From Epiperipatus broadwayi (taxonomy: Eukaryota; Onychophora; Udeonychophora; Euonychophora; Peripatidae): a stretch of 64,000 nucleotides of DNA. The translations under genes were made by a program, and so were the position numbers. The notes beneath the pieces were generated by a model. That model saw only the letters and a program-made list of their open reading frames with translations, had not been told where the DNA came from and made no database searches. Shown in pieces: positions 21,616-31,940 of the stretch (its first letter is position 1; every line of letters begins with the position of its first letter). Where the stretch lies: NCBI GenBank assembly GCA_028023455.1, contig JAQFVV010006452.1:922501-986500 (forward strand), given 5' to 3'.

Positions 21616-21629
21616 GGTCTTCTAGAGAT

Positions 21630-21745
21630 TTGAACACAGACTTTCAAGTGACTTTCAGTTATCTACTCTATTTCATACAACCGATACACATATCCACACT
21701 TATGCGAAAAAGATAAACGATATCCAATATAAATCTGTCCATCCC
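21630..21745 (-). mobile_element. Family A repeat, fragment A6
   Basis: The minus-strand tail module only: CGTTTATCTTTTTCGCATA and GTGTATCGGTTGTATGAAAT correspond to the region downstream of the ribozyme in other copies. The ribozyme core is absent. Confidence 0.55.
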
Positions 21746-21777
21746 TTGTATATGTATTAAATGGATTATGTCCTGTA

Positions 21778-22150
21778 CATGAGGGGTCAGATTGACTTTA
21801 GTTCAACATGGGTGTCACAAGAATCTCAGCCTCAGGGTGGCCTTTGAGCATTCAATCATCAGATTTTCAATTGGATGGACTGTTGAAGAGTTGGAGTGTA
21901 GAGTGGATTGAAGCCTGTCCATTAAAATATAAAGATTGACTATCTTAATATATATCTGAGCACTTATTGCATATATGTGTGGAGATGATAATCTGGACCA
22001 ACTTATGATTGCTGGTTTAGCATGAAATACGTATATTGGTGATTATTTATCTTTTCGACAAATATGTGTTCAAATGTATCAGTGATATGAGATAGGGTGG
22101 TGAGTGGTGGGTCATGTGAACATCTGTAGTCATATACTTTATATATTAGA
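21778..22150 (+). mobile_element. Family A repeat, copy A3 (full length)
   Basis: It is colinear with 5240-5625 over its whole length, with few substitutions: AGTTCAACATGGGTGTCACA, CAGCCTCAGGGTGGCC, ribozyme-like core at 21997-22040, and TTATCTTTTCGAC tail. It ends TCATATACTTTATATATTA. Together with A1 it defines the family boundaries. Confidence 0.78.
21997..22040 (+). ncRNA. Hammerhead-like motif in A3 (G5 lost)
   Basis: Stem I is ACCAA 21997-22001 with TTGGT 22036-22040. CTTATGA (22002-22008) replaces CTGATGA. Stem II is TTGCT/AGCAT around GGTTT. GAAA is intact at 22024-22027. Stem III is ATACGTAT 22027-22034, followed by A at the cleavage position. Only G5 departs from the invariant core. 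Confidence 0.55.
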
Positions 22151-22255
22151 AATAATAATTGTAAAATATTGATAATAGATTATGATAAATAGTGATAACA
22201 TAGAATTAATGTGCTGCAAATTATGATTAGAAACAAGATATGTCTTTAAAAGCAA

Positions 22256-22366
22256 ATAATAATAATAATAATAATAATGATGATGATAATGATGATGATG
22301 ATAATAATAATTATAATAATAATAATAATGATGATGATGATAATAATAATAATGATGATGATGATG

Positions 22367-22406
<40 letters not shown>

Positions 22407-22635
22407 TGATGATGATGATGATGATAATAATAATAATTATAATAATAATAATAATGATGATGATGATGATGATAATAATAATAATAATTATAATATAATA
22501 ATAATAATAATAATGATGATGATGATGATGATAATAATAATAATAATAATGATGATGATGATGATGATAATAATAATAATAATGATGATGATGATGATGA
22601 TGATGATAATAATAATAATTATAATAATAATAATA
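22256..22635. repeat. Compound (AAT)n/(GAT)n microsatellite
   Basis: About 380 bp of alternating AAT and GAT blocks with occasional AATTAT interruptions. The order AAT-block, AATTAT, AAT-block, GAT-block recurs at about 22300 and 22425, so the array has a higher-order structure. It yields long artificial Asn/Asp, Ile and Met runs in translation and is not coding. Confidence 0.95.
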
Positions 22636-22639
22636 CCAC

Positions 22640-23164
22640 TACCACTACTATCTTATAAAGTTGCGTTTTTCAATCAACTCTCTTCACTTTTTCTTTTTAA
22701 GATTATTAAAAAATTGTATGTCTTTCAGATATTTTTGGATTTTTGAAAGACAAATATCGATTGTAAAAAAGTATTATTGATTTTATTCCAGTCTCAAATC
22801 ATTTGTTTTTGATATTATTGAGACACTTATCTTGGTAGCTTTTCCTATGAGATTGTTAAACTTATCACAGTAAAAGATATAAAATTCAGTTTTATGCCAT
22901 ATAATTTTTATTTATGAATTATCAAAGATTTGGTTTATATTATATATGGAGAAATAAAACATATATCTGTAATTATTTCTCCTTGAATGGATCATAAAGT
23001 ATTTGCATGTTGTTTGAAATCATTCATTCTAAAAGATGAGCCCTTTTTATCCTCACTTTCACATTCTTGAAAGATGTTATTAAATTTGAAATGTCTTACA
23101 AATATATATAAAATGTAGGCAAATAGAGAAAAGACTAGTATTTTTAATTATAAAATAGGTTTAT
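22640..23164. other. AT-rich DNA, nothing recognised
   Basis: No feature can be supported. Confidence 0.35.
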
Positions 23165-23310
23165 TTACATTAAAATATATATGACTTCATTATGTAGTTA
23201 CAAATTAGATTATTAACTAAAAGAATGAGTGTGATAAGAGCTCTAACATGCTTTATTGATAAATGCTGCAAGAGAAAGCATTTAAAAATTGCTATCTAGA
23301 AATATCCCCA

Positions 23311-23352
23311 CTCCCAAAATGGTTTCAAGTTATTGACCATCTTCAGTGAGGT
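23311..23352 (-). ncRNA. Hammerhead-like motif in F1
   Basis: Minus-strand reading: CCTCA, then CTGAAGA (allowed at N7). Stem II is GGT/ACT-type pairing around CAATA with a U-U base. GAAAC and CATT follow, then T as the cleavage base, then TGGGA pairing with the 5' strand through a wobble. Stem III has a C-U mismatch at its second pair. The invariant core bases are present. Confidence 0.5.
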
Positions 23353-23685
23353 GCTAGAATATTCCAGACACTAGATCCAAAATACCAACTCAAAAACAGT
23401 ACTTATATAATAGTTAACTATTAGGTAGAAAATCTGAAATTTTCAGACATGGGCCTAAATAATTTTCAGCTACACCATATATTAATATCTTTAGCAATAT
23501 AACATCATTCAAGACTTAAATGCAAAACTATAATAGCAAATAAAATCAAGTCATATATTACTTGACAACTAGATAAACTTGTAATTATAAACTAAAATAA
23601 AGAGCATGCTAATAATTCTAACAAGCTTTATCAAGAAATGCCACAAGAGAAAGCATTTAAAAATCTTTATTTAGAAAAATTCCCA

Positions 23686-23726
23686 TCCCCAAACTGGTTT
23701 CAAGCTAATGACTATCATCAGTTAGG
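23686..23726 (-). ncRNA. Hammerhead ribozyme-like motif in F2 (core intact)
   Basis: Minus-strand reading: CCTAA stem I strand, CTGATGA (23715-23721), and stem II AGT/GCT around CATTA with a U-U base. GAAAC (23697-23701) and a CA loop are followed by GTT, which gives A15.1-U16.1, C15.2-G16.2 and U17. TGGGG then forms stem I with one G-A mismatch. Every catalytic-core base is present. Stem II pairs differ from F1 but remain pairable (G-U/U-A there, A-U/U-G here). Confidence 0.6.
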
Positions 23727-23945
23727 CACTAGGATATTCTAACACTAGACCCAAAATACCAACTCAAATCCAACACTTATCTAATAATTAACTAATAGTA
23801 AAAAATATGAAATTTTCAGACACCTATATGTCTTCAAATCTAGCTATCTAACCCAAATTTCAGATTTTCTACTTAATAATTAACTATTAGATACATGCTG
23901 GATTTAAATTGGTATTTTGGATCTAGGATATGGAATATCCTAGCA

Positions 23946-23986
23946 CCTTACTGAAGATAGTCAATAGCTTGAAACTGGATTGGGGG
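23946..23986 (+). ncRNA. Hammerhead-like motif in F3
   Basis: CCTTA 23946-23950, CTGAAGA 23951-23957, stem II 23958-23970 (AGT/GCT pairs), GAAAC 23971-23975, TGGA in place of a closing GT, T at 23980, and TGGGG 23981-23985. Stem I pairs fully if two G-U wobbles are allowed. The A15.1-U16.1 pair is lost. Confidence 0.5.
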
Positions 23987-24140
23987 TGGGAATGTTTCTA
24001 GATAGAGATTTTTAAATGCTTTATCTTGTGGCATTTATTGATAAAGCTTTTAGAGCTATTAAAGCACTCATTACTTTAGTTTATAATTACAAACTTATCA
24101 AGTTAAGTCACATGATATATGACTTGATTTTATTTGCTAT

Positions 24141-27100
24141 ATTATATTATATAATAACATATGGAAAAATAAATAAAATACAAATAGAGAAAACAAATAA
24201 TAGTAAATAATTTAAATATTGTGGCTAATAAAAAAATATAATTTTTTTTATATAAGACAATTACAATAACAATAACTAATGATGATTCAACATTCCACTA
24301 TTAAAAAACATTTGTAATTAGAACTAATTTATTTTTGAAACTTTTAATCATTGCATACAAATGGGTTATTTATTCTAATGATAATTTCTATATAATATTT
24401 GTGTATATTTAATAGAAAATACATATTACTTGAAAAATAATGAAATTCCTGAATGCAATTATAGCAATATGTGTTTTAGCAGTACTCATTTTTAATTTGG
24501 ATGAAATGTTATAATCTTTTCTAGTTAAAGAGAAGATATCTTGGAAGAAGTTATACTAACATAAAATGAGTTTCAGAAGTCATTTTTCATTATAAGAGCC
24601 TAGAATCCTTATCTCTGCAGATGAGGCTTGCAAATCTAATAATACAACTAGAGTTAGCTAACCTCCATAATATTGCTAGAATAACCATTTATGCATTTGC
24701 TGTGCAATTTTATAATTTTTATATAAGTAACTCAGAGTTCAATATAAGTTAACATTTTATTTTTTATTGGAGAAATTGTACAAAGATGTGCCATGTAGAG
24801 AAAATAACAAAAAGACTATCATACATCCAACTCTTTGAAATAAAAAAAATATATAAGAAAAATTAAAGTGTTAATGATAAATTAAAAAATGATTAAGAAA
24901 TTATTTAAATTATATAAATTTATAAATTATTTGAAATTTATAGAACAGATTAATGATTTTAAATATATGAGATGTGGATTAATTGATGATAGAAATAGCA
25001 ATAAAAATAATTGCAACCATTAGATATATTATTAATAAAGGCAAGTTGTTCTTTTGTAGTCAATTAGAACTATATCATGGTAGAGACTTAAATGTTTTGC
25101 TTGGGTTGTAGTTGCATAATGAATAAAAATTATTAGAGTACTTTAGAGGCTTGGGTATGCAGAAGAATGTAAATAATACTTTGAAAAGATAAAAATGTCA
25201 AAGTTTTGGAAAAAGTAAGCGAAAAATAATTTTTAAAAAAATATAGAGTACAAAATAGAATTGAGCATGTACTTAAAGCCAGAAGAAGAATAAAATATAT
25301 TCTAGAAGAATCGGTAAGATATTTAAAAAAATAACTAAAGAAAACTGACTTCTAATTTTATGGGAAAAAAATAGTTTTGAGTTTACAAGCAATTAGAAAA
25401 AGAAATCAGTCCGATACGTGGGATCTCCCTTTGATAGACAGTTAATTATACGATGAATTGCTCCACAATATTAGGCAAACTTACAATCGTGTCTTATTTT
25501 CTCAACTTTTACTTTTCTCTGTTAGGAATCTGTTTAGAAATCAATATACCGGCCACTCCTACCATCAAACTAACTGTGCCAAAAACGTTTAAAATGAATA
25601 AAAACTTAATATAACAGAGCTGTTTTTAAAAGATATCAGCAAAGAGTAATCAATAACTTAGTAATAAAATAGAAACATAAATAAATTGTAAAAAATAGTA
25701 ATAATAATACAGTTTGAACTTTTGGATATTGTGATAAAGAGCTTAACTCCTACAAGAAGTAATTACAAATGAGAACACGTTTTAAAAGATGAAATATTAG
25801 TTATAATAAATTAATCTTTATCCGACTATCTATATTAAAAATGAACATTGCACTCAGACATACTTCAATAAGTTAATTCTATAACTTTTTTTTTAAAGTT
25901 AAATTTGTTTGTACTGACTTTTAATAAAAATTATATATTAAAAAAGTAGATATAATGATTGCCGTAAACAAACAAGAAAAGTTAACTGTTGATAGATTTG
26001 ATACTTTAATTATTCCAATTTATAATGATTATAGCACTGAATATCAGTTATCTCAGCGGTGTTTATTTCATCTTTTTTAACAGACGGAACATGATTCGCA
26101 GTAGAATGTAATTAAAATTTTATTCAATATTTTTTAGTTAACAAATCATTTTAAAGCTTTAAAACACAATCATAGTAAACTCAACAACCTTCAATGTTTC
26201 TCTTTTACATGAGAAAAAAAAAAACAATTTAATGATTCTGATGGCGAAATGGTGATTCTAAAGGAGAGATAAAAATATTAAAGTTGACACACTGCACGTT
26301 CCGATATGAGGATTAGAAAGAGATTTGGAAGGTAATAAAATGTTTCTTAATAACAGAACAAATTTTCTGTTAATGCATTTTTTGGAAGGAGGGGGGGGAT
26401 AATTTGCAGCAAAATAAATTAACAAAATTATTAATAATTCATCATTATTATCTTCAAAAAGTAATATTAGTAAGAGAAAAATCGGAATAATAATTCTTTA
26501 TATATATAGTTAAAAGCTGAAGAATATTGTCGATGACGAGGTGCTTACGTATTTCTTGTCGAAAATTTTTTGGGGGAATTAATAAACCTACTTAACACTG
26601 AATTTTTTTTAAAGTTTCAGTTTTTAAAAAGTCATATTTTTCTACTCTGAGCATTATTATGTATTACTAATGCTATCAATAGTTTAATAGTATTAAATTT
26701 AAGAAATCAGATTGACAGTCTATTTGACTTTCGTTCTTTCTCCGGACAGTTCTTTTTTAATGATCCCTTGACGAGCTTCTATATTTAAATCTGTTACTAT
26801 TGAAAATGTATTTGTCCAGTGCTTGTTGGCTTTGTGTGCGTGCGTGTGTGATTAAGTGATTTTATTTGTATATGCATGTGGGTATATTTTAAATTATGGT
26901 TATGATTTAATTATTAAAATGTGTTAAATGACTGCGTAAATTTTTAATTGAAGCTAATCTTTCATTTACATTTTCTAATTGTAGCCGTTTTTTTCTCAAT
27001 GTGACAAGGAATTGTTTCACTGAGTATAATACAGTACGCATTTGTTGGTAAGTTGTAGTCAAGCATAATCACTTTTCATTCATTAATAAGAGTTTAGCCA

Positions 27101-27702
27101 TTTAATGAATAGATATTAAAATAAAACAATAATAATATATATTTTCTTTATTTATTTTTAGCTTTGTGTGTTTGTGCCTGTTAGCGCATTTTATATATTT
27201 TGATTCATAATTACCCACAAAGTATAAACTGTTTGCTTATTTCTAATGCTTCATATTTAATTAATTATTATTGTACAGTTCCAAATGAAAATTATGAGAT
27301 ACAAACGTAATGTTGCCCCCCCCCCCTTTAAGTTTAACATTTGAATTCACTTAATAAAACCTGTCTTCAACTTAGTTTTTTCCTTTGCATTTCATTCAAC
27401 ACCTTACTTTAAAAAGGACGAATAGAAAGTTTAAGTTGAAGGGTCTTATGTGGGGAAAAAAGATTCGCTTATATGATATAGTTGAAGATACTATCAGAAA
27501 CTATGAATTAGCAAATGGAAGACATTTAAAATAAACATTAATTAAAAAATAATTATAAAGTTAAAAACTGAAATATTTATTTAGAACCAATGTTAAACAA
27601 AACGTATTAAGTTTATTTGATAATACAATAATTATTCTGATAAAGTAAAAATTACAATGCAAACAGTTATGTAAAACTTAATGGATATATTTTAAGCCAA
27701 TG
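24141..27702. other. Long AT-rich interval, nothing recognised
   Basis: About 3.5 kb without a supported gene or known repeat. It holds a G8 run near 26389-26397 (purine-rich) and a C11 run near 27316-27326. A slightly GC-richer patch at 25410-25590 (TCCGATACGTGGGATCTCCC) is unassigned. Confidence 0.4.
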
Positions 27703-27998
27703 AACATCACATGATCACCATTTCTTATGCTTGCTTATAACTGTTGTTAAAACAGACAAAAATCACTATATGTATTGCCACACACAGCAAGCTAGAGTAG
27801 TCAATGGATGCCAGAAGGCTTGCGCAGTGCTCTCAGATCCAAGGCTCCTCACTGATGAAGGCCACAAGTCAGAAACTAGTCTGGGGATATTGTATGAATA
27901 GGCACTAGATGGGGATTTTATGCACAAGCCTTCTGGCATCCATTGATTACTCTAGTTTGCTATGTGTGGCAATACGTATAGTGAGTTTTGCATGTTTT
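27703..27998 (+). mobile_element. Family C foldback repeat, copy C1 (ribozyme-bearing)
   Basis: The left arm has AACATCACATGATCACCATT, AAAACAGACAAAAATCACTA and GGATGCCAGAAGGCTTGCGC. The right arm repeats these inverted (CACAAGCCTTCTGGCATCCA, TTTTGCATGTTTTAATA). The ribozyme-like core lies between the arms at 27846-27887. This makes the element a foldback with a functional-looking centre. The short frame at 27909-28091 is incidental. Confidence 0.8.
27846..27887 (+). ncRNA. Hammerhead ribozyme-like motif in C1 (all core bases present)
   Basis: Stem I TCCTCA (27846-27851) pairs with TGGGGA (27882-27887), six pairs with one G-U. CTGATGA is 27852-27858. Stem II is GGC/GTC around CACAA with an A-A mismatch at the base. 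GAAAC is 27872-27876. A two-base TA loop and GTC (27879-27881) give A15.1-U16.1, C15.2-G16.2 and C17. ACTAGT is self-complementary, so dimers could form a longer continuous stem III, as proposed for minimal hammerheads of retroelements. Weak points are the short stem II and the A-A at 10.1-11.1. Confidence 0.65.
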
Positions 27999-27999
27999 A

Positions 28000-28490
28000 A
28001 TAGATATGTTCCTAAGAGGGTTATCAATATGAATAGGCAGCTGTTTCAAAATGCATATATTTCAAACCATATTCTTTATAATTGTATTTAAAATGTAATG
28101 AAATTTTTGCTTTCTATTTTAATCATTTCAAATTGATAACTTTATCAATCCAAAATATACTTTATACTAAAGCTTCTTTTATAAAGTCGATTTAAACTAT
28201 TAGAAGATATATCTTAAAGCATAGCTTGTAAAAATTCTTATTTAAGTACAATATCACTTAAAATGTTCAGAATTTTCATTAACATTTATTGTATATAATA
28301 ATAATAAGCTTTGATGGACAAATAACTAATTTAAAAGCTTGCCAAAAAACCTTTTCAATTAACAGAATAAGCAATGTGTAAATTCTTCCCTTACTAGCAT
28401 TGTGTAAATTATTTCTTTATTCATGAATCAGAAAAAGTTCATTTTTATAATATACATTTATTCTTTAAAACCCTATTATGTTTCTATGTG
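28000..28490. other. AT-rich DNA, nothing recognised
   Basis: No supported feature is seen between C1 and the family D composite. Confidence 0.35.
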
Positions 28491-28639
28491 GTAGTATGTT
28501 GGACTATTTCCATAATCTATTAGTAAATGTTGAATGTAAGGAAACTTTAAACTTTATTTAATCTTTTCAAATACAAACAACATATTAGTAACAACACACA
28601 AATAGACAACACGGTAAGTAATGACATAATGTTTTGAGT

Positions 28640-28790
28640 AGTATTATTCTCCACTCTTCTTCAAGTGTTGATGGCCTGACCAATGACAGCATTAGCATAG
28701 GAGTCAAACTCATACCTTTAGATTCTCAAATGTTGAATTTAAGGCAAACACTCTAACCAACTAAGCTATTAAACATCACATGATCACCAT
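28640..28790 (-). mobile_element. Second tRNA-derived SINE family, better copy
   Basis: Minus-strand reading: A-box TAGCTTAGTTGGTTAGAG, then CTTAAATTCAACATTTGAGA, then B-box-like GAGTTTGACTCC. The 3' region continues ATGCTGTCATTGGTCAGGCC and TTGAAGAAGAGTGGAG, then CTACTCAAAACATTATGTC. That last part resembles half a hammerhead (NTGAAGA, stem, AAAAC, ACATTATGT as a three-pair stem III), but no stem I partner is visible. The A- and B-box match is the main support. Confidence 0.6.
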
Positions 28791-28913
28791 TTCTTATGCT
28801 TGCGTATAACTGTTATTAAAACAGATATGCCTTCTGGCATCCATTGATTACTCTGACTTGCACTGAATGGCACAACTGTATGGAGAGTTTTGCCTGTTTT
28901 AACAACTGAGCTA
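28770..28913. mobile_element. Family C, copy C2 (internally deleted)
   Basis: Terminal modules only: AACATCACATGATCACCATT to AAAACAGATATGCC, then TTCTGGCATCCATTGATTAC and GGAGAGTTTTGCCTGTTTTA. The ribozyme core is deleted. It is nested within D1. Confidence 0.65.
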
Positions 28914-29010
28914 TTCTATGTTATTTGAATTTGAAAAGTTTAAATTAAAGTTTAAAATTTTCATGTACATTCAGCATTTACCAATAGATGGTGGAAACAT
29001 CTAATATATC

Positions 29011-29865
29011 ATCATCACAAATCTTCAGGCAAATATATTATGTTTCTGTTTGTCTTTGACTGAAAGTAATATATGCAATAAAATCAGTTGGATTATTAGA
29101 ACAAGTTTGTTTAACTTAATTAATATGGATATATTTGACTTAATTTAAATAAGAATATAGAATGTGTATGACATCAAATACAGGGTGCTATTAATAGGAC
29201 ATTTGTATCATTATTCAAAATGATCAAAATATATTTTCAACCTGCTTGAAATACCATCCTTATTATATGTAAAAATTGTTATTGATTGCTCAAAAGAATT
29301 ATATTGTCAGTATATCGAATAGAGATCAAAAATGGCACAATCAGGAAGTGATTATTTTCTCCTTGAAATTTTATTTCACCAATCAATTTAAATCTTCTCA
29401 TTTGTTGGACATCTCCCTTTAAAGCTTTATATTGCTTATGAAGTTCCACATTCAAATTCTTATTTTTAATTAGAAAATGACACATTTTCTTTTAATTATG
29501 TCATTATTACCTGTGTTGTCATTAATAATAAAATCATAATAATATAACAAATATGAAAAATGTGGAATTTTAAGGTTTAATAGGTCTTGAAATTTAATAC
29601 AATACAGGTAATAGTTGTATAGAACTAACATCAATTTTTTTACTAAAAGGTTTGGAATAATTAAACTAACACTTTAATCTTGGAGAATATTACCTATAAT
29701 CTGTCTATCAATTTTCACATGTAAATGATACTGGAATATTAACTTCCTTTACATTCCAATTTCTATCTATATTGTATCTTTAAGATACCATTGATTTAAA
29801 CATGCATGCATACAAATACTCTTCTATATTGATTTTTCTAACTAAACAAGTATTCATGATCATCT
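29011..29865. other. AT-rich DNA with one unrecognised minus-strand frame
   Basis: The frame 29279-29485 (68 codons, minus) begins MCHFLIKNKNLNVELHKQY and looks less low-complexity than its neighbours. I do not recognise it and see no flanking exon or domain. It is most likely a chance frame or a decayed transposon piece. Confidence 0.3.
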
Positions 29866-29995
29866 ATATGATATCACATGATCACCATTTTTTATGATTG
29901 CTCATAACTGTTATTAAAACAGGCAAAATTCTCCACTCACTCTGGCTTGCACTGAGTGGCACTACTCTCTGGAGAGTTTTTCCTGTTTTAATAAT
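29866..29995. mobile_element. Family C, copy C3 (minimal foldback)
   Basis: ATCACATGATCACCATTTTT and AAAACAGGCAAAATTCTCCA on the left, CTGGAGAGTTTTTCCTGTTT on the right. No ribozyme core is present. It is about 130 bp and represents the terminal modules fused by deletion. Confidence 0.65.
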
Positions 29996-30488
29996 CTATA
30001 TGATATACAAAAATTCTAATACCATCTATCATTTGTGTTTAGAAAGGCAACATTATTATTTTCCATAACTTTAGGCTAATGTTTATTGTTCAAATCAAGT
30101 TTAGAACTGAAATATATAAAAAAAAGTCGATCTTTTAAAAATATTGAATAATAACAATATTCAATAAAAAATAAAAGATTTATTTTTATTAAATCTAATA
30201 TGGCAATTTGTGCATTAACATAATAAGCATAGATGCCATTATGCAACATATTTTTAATGTCAGAATAGAAAATACTTAATTAAACATCACAGTGAATTTA
30301 ATTCATCTCTTTTCACTTGATAAACTTGTGTAACATCTTACTGTTCAATTAAACTTTCTTCATAAGGAATATGTTTTCACCATAAGTATCTATTTCAATC
30401 TCAAACCTTGACAGCTTTTAAGTTTATATAAGTACTATCCTCTATCCAGGTTTTAGAAGTTTATATCAAAGTCACAGATATATGATCA

Positions 30489-30670
30489 CAGGCAAAACTC
30501 TCCATGCAGTAGTGCCACTCAGTGCAAGACATAATAATCAGCCAGAAGGCTTGTACATAAAATCCCTATCTAATGCCTATTCATTCAATATCCCCAGACT
30601 AGTTTTTAGCTGTGGCTTTCATCAGTGAGGAGGAAGCATAAGAAATCGTGATCATGTGATATTTAGTGGT
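30489..30670 (-). mobile_element. Family C, copy C4, with target duplication
   Basis: It contains GGCAAAACTCTCCATGCAGT, GTGCCACTCAGTGCAAG, AAATCCCTATCTAATGCCTA and the minus-strand ribozyme-like core at 30591-30631. It ends with the ATCATGTGATATTTAG terminal module. Flanks AGATATATGATCA (30476-30488) and AGATATATAATCA (30671-30683) are a 13-bp repeat with one mismatch. The core reads CTGATGA intact, but GAAAC has become AAAAC, predicting no cleavage. Confidence 0.75.
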
Positions 30671-30683
30671 AGATATATAATCA

Positions 30684-31657
30684 CTTGACAAACTCATTAC
30701 ATAAGCTTCATTCAAATCAAAAATGAAAAAACACAATTTGTGATAGATATTTTCTACAGCTTTACAGCAATTTTTTTTAATCATATAAATATATTTTGTT
30801 TTAATATACAATCTTATAAAAGCATTTATTTTATTTACTTGTTTATCAACATTTTACTGTCTTAAATATCATGCCTCATAATGCAATACGTTTTATCTGT
30901 AAACAGAGATATTTTAAAATAATTATTTAACAACATTAATTTTATATATATTTTTTTAAAATTTTGATTATTTAATATAAAATATTTAATTTTATTTTAA
31001 AATTGAATATTATTTACTTAAAATATTTTTTAATCAGTTATTATAAAAAATATTTTCTGTTTAACAAAAATATAATTTTATACGTATACAACTATTTACT
31101 CAATTCTCTTTTTTTATGTTTGATTAATAAAGCTATACATTTGATTTTTTTTTTTTTTTGCAGTCATTATTATATATACGGAATATAAAACTAGACTCCC
31201 CTTAATATATTATTTTTTATTATTAATTAATATATTTCTTTCTGTATTTTATATATTTCCTTTCTAATACTGATGCAAGTATAAAGTCTTAAATATTTCT
31301 TTTTTTTTTTTTAAAAAAAAAAAGCAAATTGTCATATAATCAGTATCAAAGAGACGAATTGATTGATATTCATGTATCCACATACATTCAATTAACCCAA
31401 CTAAAATTTTTGTTTTTCCTTTTATTAAGAATCAATTAATGTTTTTAGCTTTTAAGACTACCACCTAAAAGGCAAATAAAAAACTAGTTTTAGAGGAAAA
31501 GGTATGTGTACAAATATAACAAAGTTATTTTAATTATATATGGCTTTCATTTTTCTGCATATTTTTTAAAGTTCTATATTTTTTTTTTTTTTTTGCATTT
31601 TAAAATGTCTAGCAACCAAACACAGATTTATTAATAGATTATTTCTAATCTCTAAAG
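30684..31657. other. AT-rich DNA with poly-T tracts
   Basis: Several T-runs occur, for example 31146-31160 and 31301-31312. The latter is followed by an A-run, a short perfect palindrome. No gene is supported. The frame 31003-31188 is low-complexity. Confidence 0.4.
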
Positions 31658-31669
31658 CATATCTTTGTC

Positions 31670-31940
31670 ATTAAAACAGGCAAAACTCTCTATACGTATT
31701 GCCACTCAGTGCATGCCAGAGTAGTGCCTACTCACCCAATATTCCCAGACTTGTTTCTGGCTTGTGGCCTTCGTCAGTGATGAGTCTTGGATGAGTAGGC
31801 ATTAAATGGGATTCTATGCACAAGCCTTCTGGCATCCATTGATTACTCTGGCTTGCACTAAGTGGCAATACGTATAGAGACTTTTGCCTGTTTTAATAAC
31901 AGTTAAGAGCAAGCATAAGAAATAGTGATCATGTGATGTT
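31670..31940 (-). mobile_element. Family C, copy C5, with perfect 12-bp target duplication
   Basis: CATATCTTTGTC at 31658-31669 is repeated exactly at 31941-31952 and brackets the element. Inside are AAAACAGGCAAAACTCTCTA, the minus-strand ribozyme-like core (31742-31783), GCACAAGCCTTCTGGCATCC, and the ATGATCACTATTTCTTATGC terminal module (minus). The perfect duplication shows a recent insertion and fixes the element length at 271 bp. Confidence 0.85.
31742..31783 (-). ncRNA. Hammerhead ribozyme-like motif in C5
   Basis: Minus-strand reading: TCATCA, CTGACGA (N7 is free to vary), stem II GGC/GCC around CACAA with an A-A base, GAAAC, an AA loop, GTC, then TGGGAA. All invariant core bases are present. 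Stem II is better paired than in C1. Stem I keeps only three inner pairs. Confidence 0.6.

Larger units (their letters stand above)
23165..24140. repeat. Family F, three copies (two minus, one plus), last two as inverted repeat
   Basis: F1 is about 23190-23460 and F2 about 23540-23860, in the same orientation. F3 is about 23860-24140, inverted. Landmarks are AGAGAAAGCATTTAAAAAT, the ribozyme-like core, AATACCAACTCAAA, and ACTATTAG followed by a GAAATTTTCAGAC module. F2 and F3 form an inverted repeat of roughly 290-bp arms. The module order (core, then TAGATAGAGATTTTTAAATGC, then TTATTGATAAAG) parallels family C (core, then TAGATAGGGATTTTATGC, then CATTGATTACTC). I infer that F and C are related. 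The frame at 24016-24210 is incidental. Confidence 0.78.
28497..29010. repeat. Family D palindrome split by a SINE and a family C copy (D1)
   Basis: The left terminal module (ATGTTGGACTATTTCCATAA, AATGTTGAATGTAAGGAAAC, CACACAAATAGACAACAC) is 28497-28615. Its inverted partner (AGTTTAAATTAAAGTTTAAA, TTCAGCATTTACCAATAGAT) is 28920-29010. The two match the intact palindrome at 44193-44478. Between them lie a tRNA-like SINE and family C copy C2, so the order of events is D first, then the two insertions. Confidence 0.7.

Noticed and set aside
22240-22746. 168-codon Asn/Asp/Ile/Met-rich frame
   Set aside because: Produced entirely by the AAT/GAT microsatellite.
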